Source of the DNA: RGIG5579 sp045543495
GTDB taxonomy: Bacteria; Bacillota; Clostridia; Oscillospirales; SIG627
NCBI GenBank assembly: GCA_045543495.1
Contig: JAZQMO010000051.1
Coordinates: 1 to 30,287 of the forward strand
DNA length: 30,287 nucleotides
Direction: 5' to 3'
Below are positions 30,284-30,287 of this stretch, one piece after another. Below the pieces are notes generated by a model. It saw nothing but the letters and a program-made list of their open reading frames with translations. It was not told where the DNA came from and searched no databases. Made by a program: the position numbers and the translations under genes. Within the stretch, counting starts at the first letter, position 1; every line of letters starts with the position of its first letter.

Positions 30284-30287
30284 AAAT

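Larger units (their letters stand above)
29774..30287. other. Gene-free gap C with hairpin and palindrome modules, continuing past the window
   Basis: No gene is supported after the AI-2E-family stop. The 514 bp hold a terminator, three further hairpins (29821-29846, 29962-29985, 30026-30047) and a long-form palindromic element (30148-30283). CCTGTTG-plus-pyrimidine-tract and AAAGTTTTG segments recur from gaps A and B. Confidence 0.8.

Noticed and set aside
29774..30287. tRNA or small RNA gene in gap C
   Set aside because: The hairpins do not form a cloverleaf, and each matches repeat modules found in other gaps.

Overview
The window looks like a chromosomal segment of a low-copy-number, Gram-positive member of the Bacillota, most likely class Clostridia and probably an uncultured gut lineage. 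The basis is a T-box riboswitch, ArgR next to RecN, a GatCAB pathway, a clostridial nusB-xseA-xseB-dxs-tlyA-nadK-argR-recN gene order, a lipoprotein-type solute-binding protein, and strong GGAGG ribosome binding sites with frequent GTG and TTG starts. No tRNA, rRNA, CRISPR array, transposase or phage gene was recognised. I could not run searches, so family calls come from reading motifs.

Layout. (1) 1-2682, minus: the N-terminal 894 codons of a large secreted, repetitive surface protein whose C-terminus lies outside the window. (2) 2683-3501: a gene-free gap made of palindromic repeats. (3) 3502-9648, minus: a translation-quality cluster read from a consensus promoter through an Asn-type T-box leader. 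It encodes an AspRS-GatC fusion, a GatA whose amidase active site is degenerate, GatB, and then, behind a terminator, an AlaX-like tRNA-Ala editing protein. (4) 9656-21641, minus: a tight, largely overlapping run of twelve genes behind a perfect promoter: serC, serA, nusB, an M22/TsaD paralogue, xseA, xseB, dxs, tlyA, nadK, argR, recN, tyrS. (5) 21549-22678: a second repeat-filled gap of 1.1 kb. (6) 22679-25175, minus: a polar amino acid ABC importer (binding protein, permease, ATPase). (7) 25238-29773, plus, divergent from the importer: a membrane zinc-peptidase-like protein, Tex, and an AI-2E-family membrane protein. (8) 29774-30287: a third repeat-filled gap, running off the window.

The most unusual coding content is the AspRS-GatC / GatA / GatB operon. 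GatB and GatC look intact and AspRS has the His31 associated with non-discriminating enzymes. GatA, however, has Asp at the position of the catalytic Lys, has lost most of the glycine-rich amidase signature, and is about 100 residues short. The leader offers an AAC (Asn) specifier. Together this suggests an Asn-tRNA(Asn) pathway in which the glutaminase subunit has lost its chemistry, perhaps using free ammonia or another ammonia source; that is inference.

The most unusual non-coding content is a dispersed palindrome family present in all three gaps. Its 6-bp stems change in a compensatory way between copies (GGGCCG/CGGCCC, GGACCG/CGGTCC, GGGCTG/CAGCCC, GGGAGG/CCTCCC). It occurs singly, as inverted pairs about 130 bp apart, as a 172-bp tandem duplication, and as long forms carrying an exchangeable inner hairpin. 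Two further hairpin modules, one acting as a shared intrinsic terminator, recur beside it at the ends of unrelated genes.
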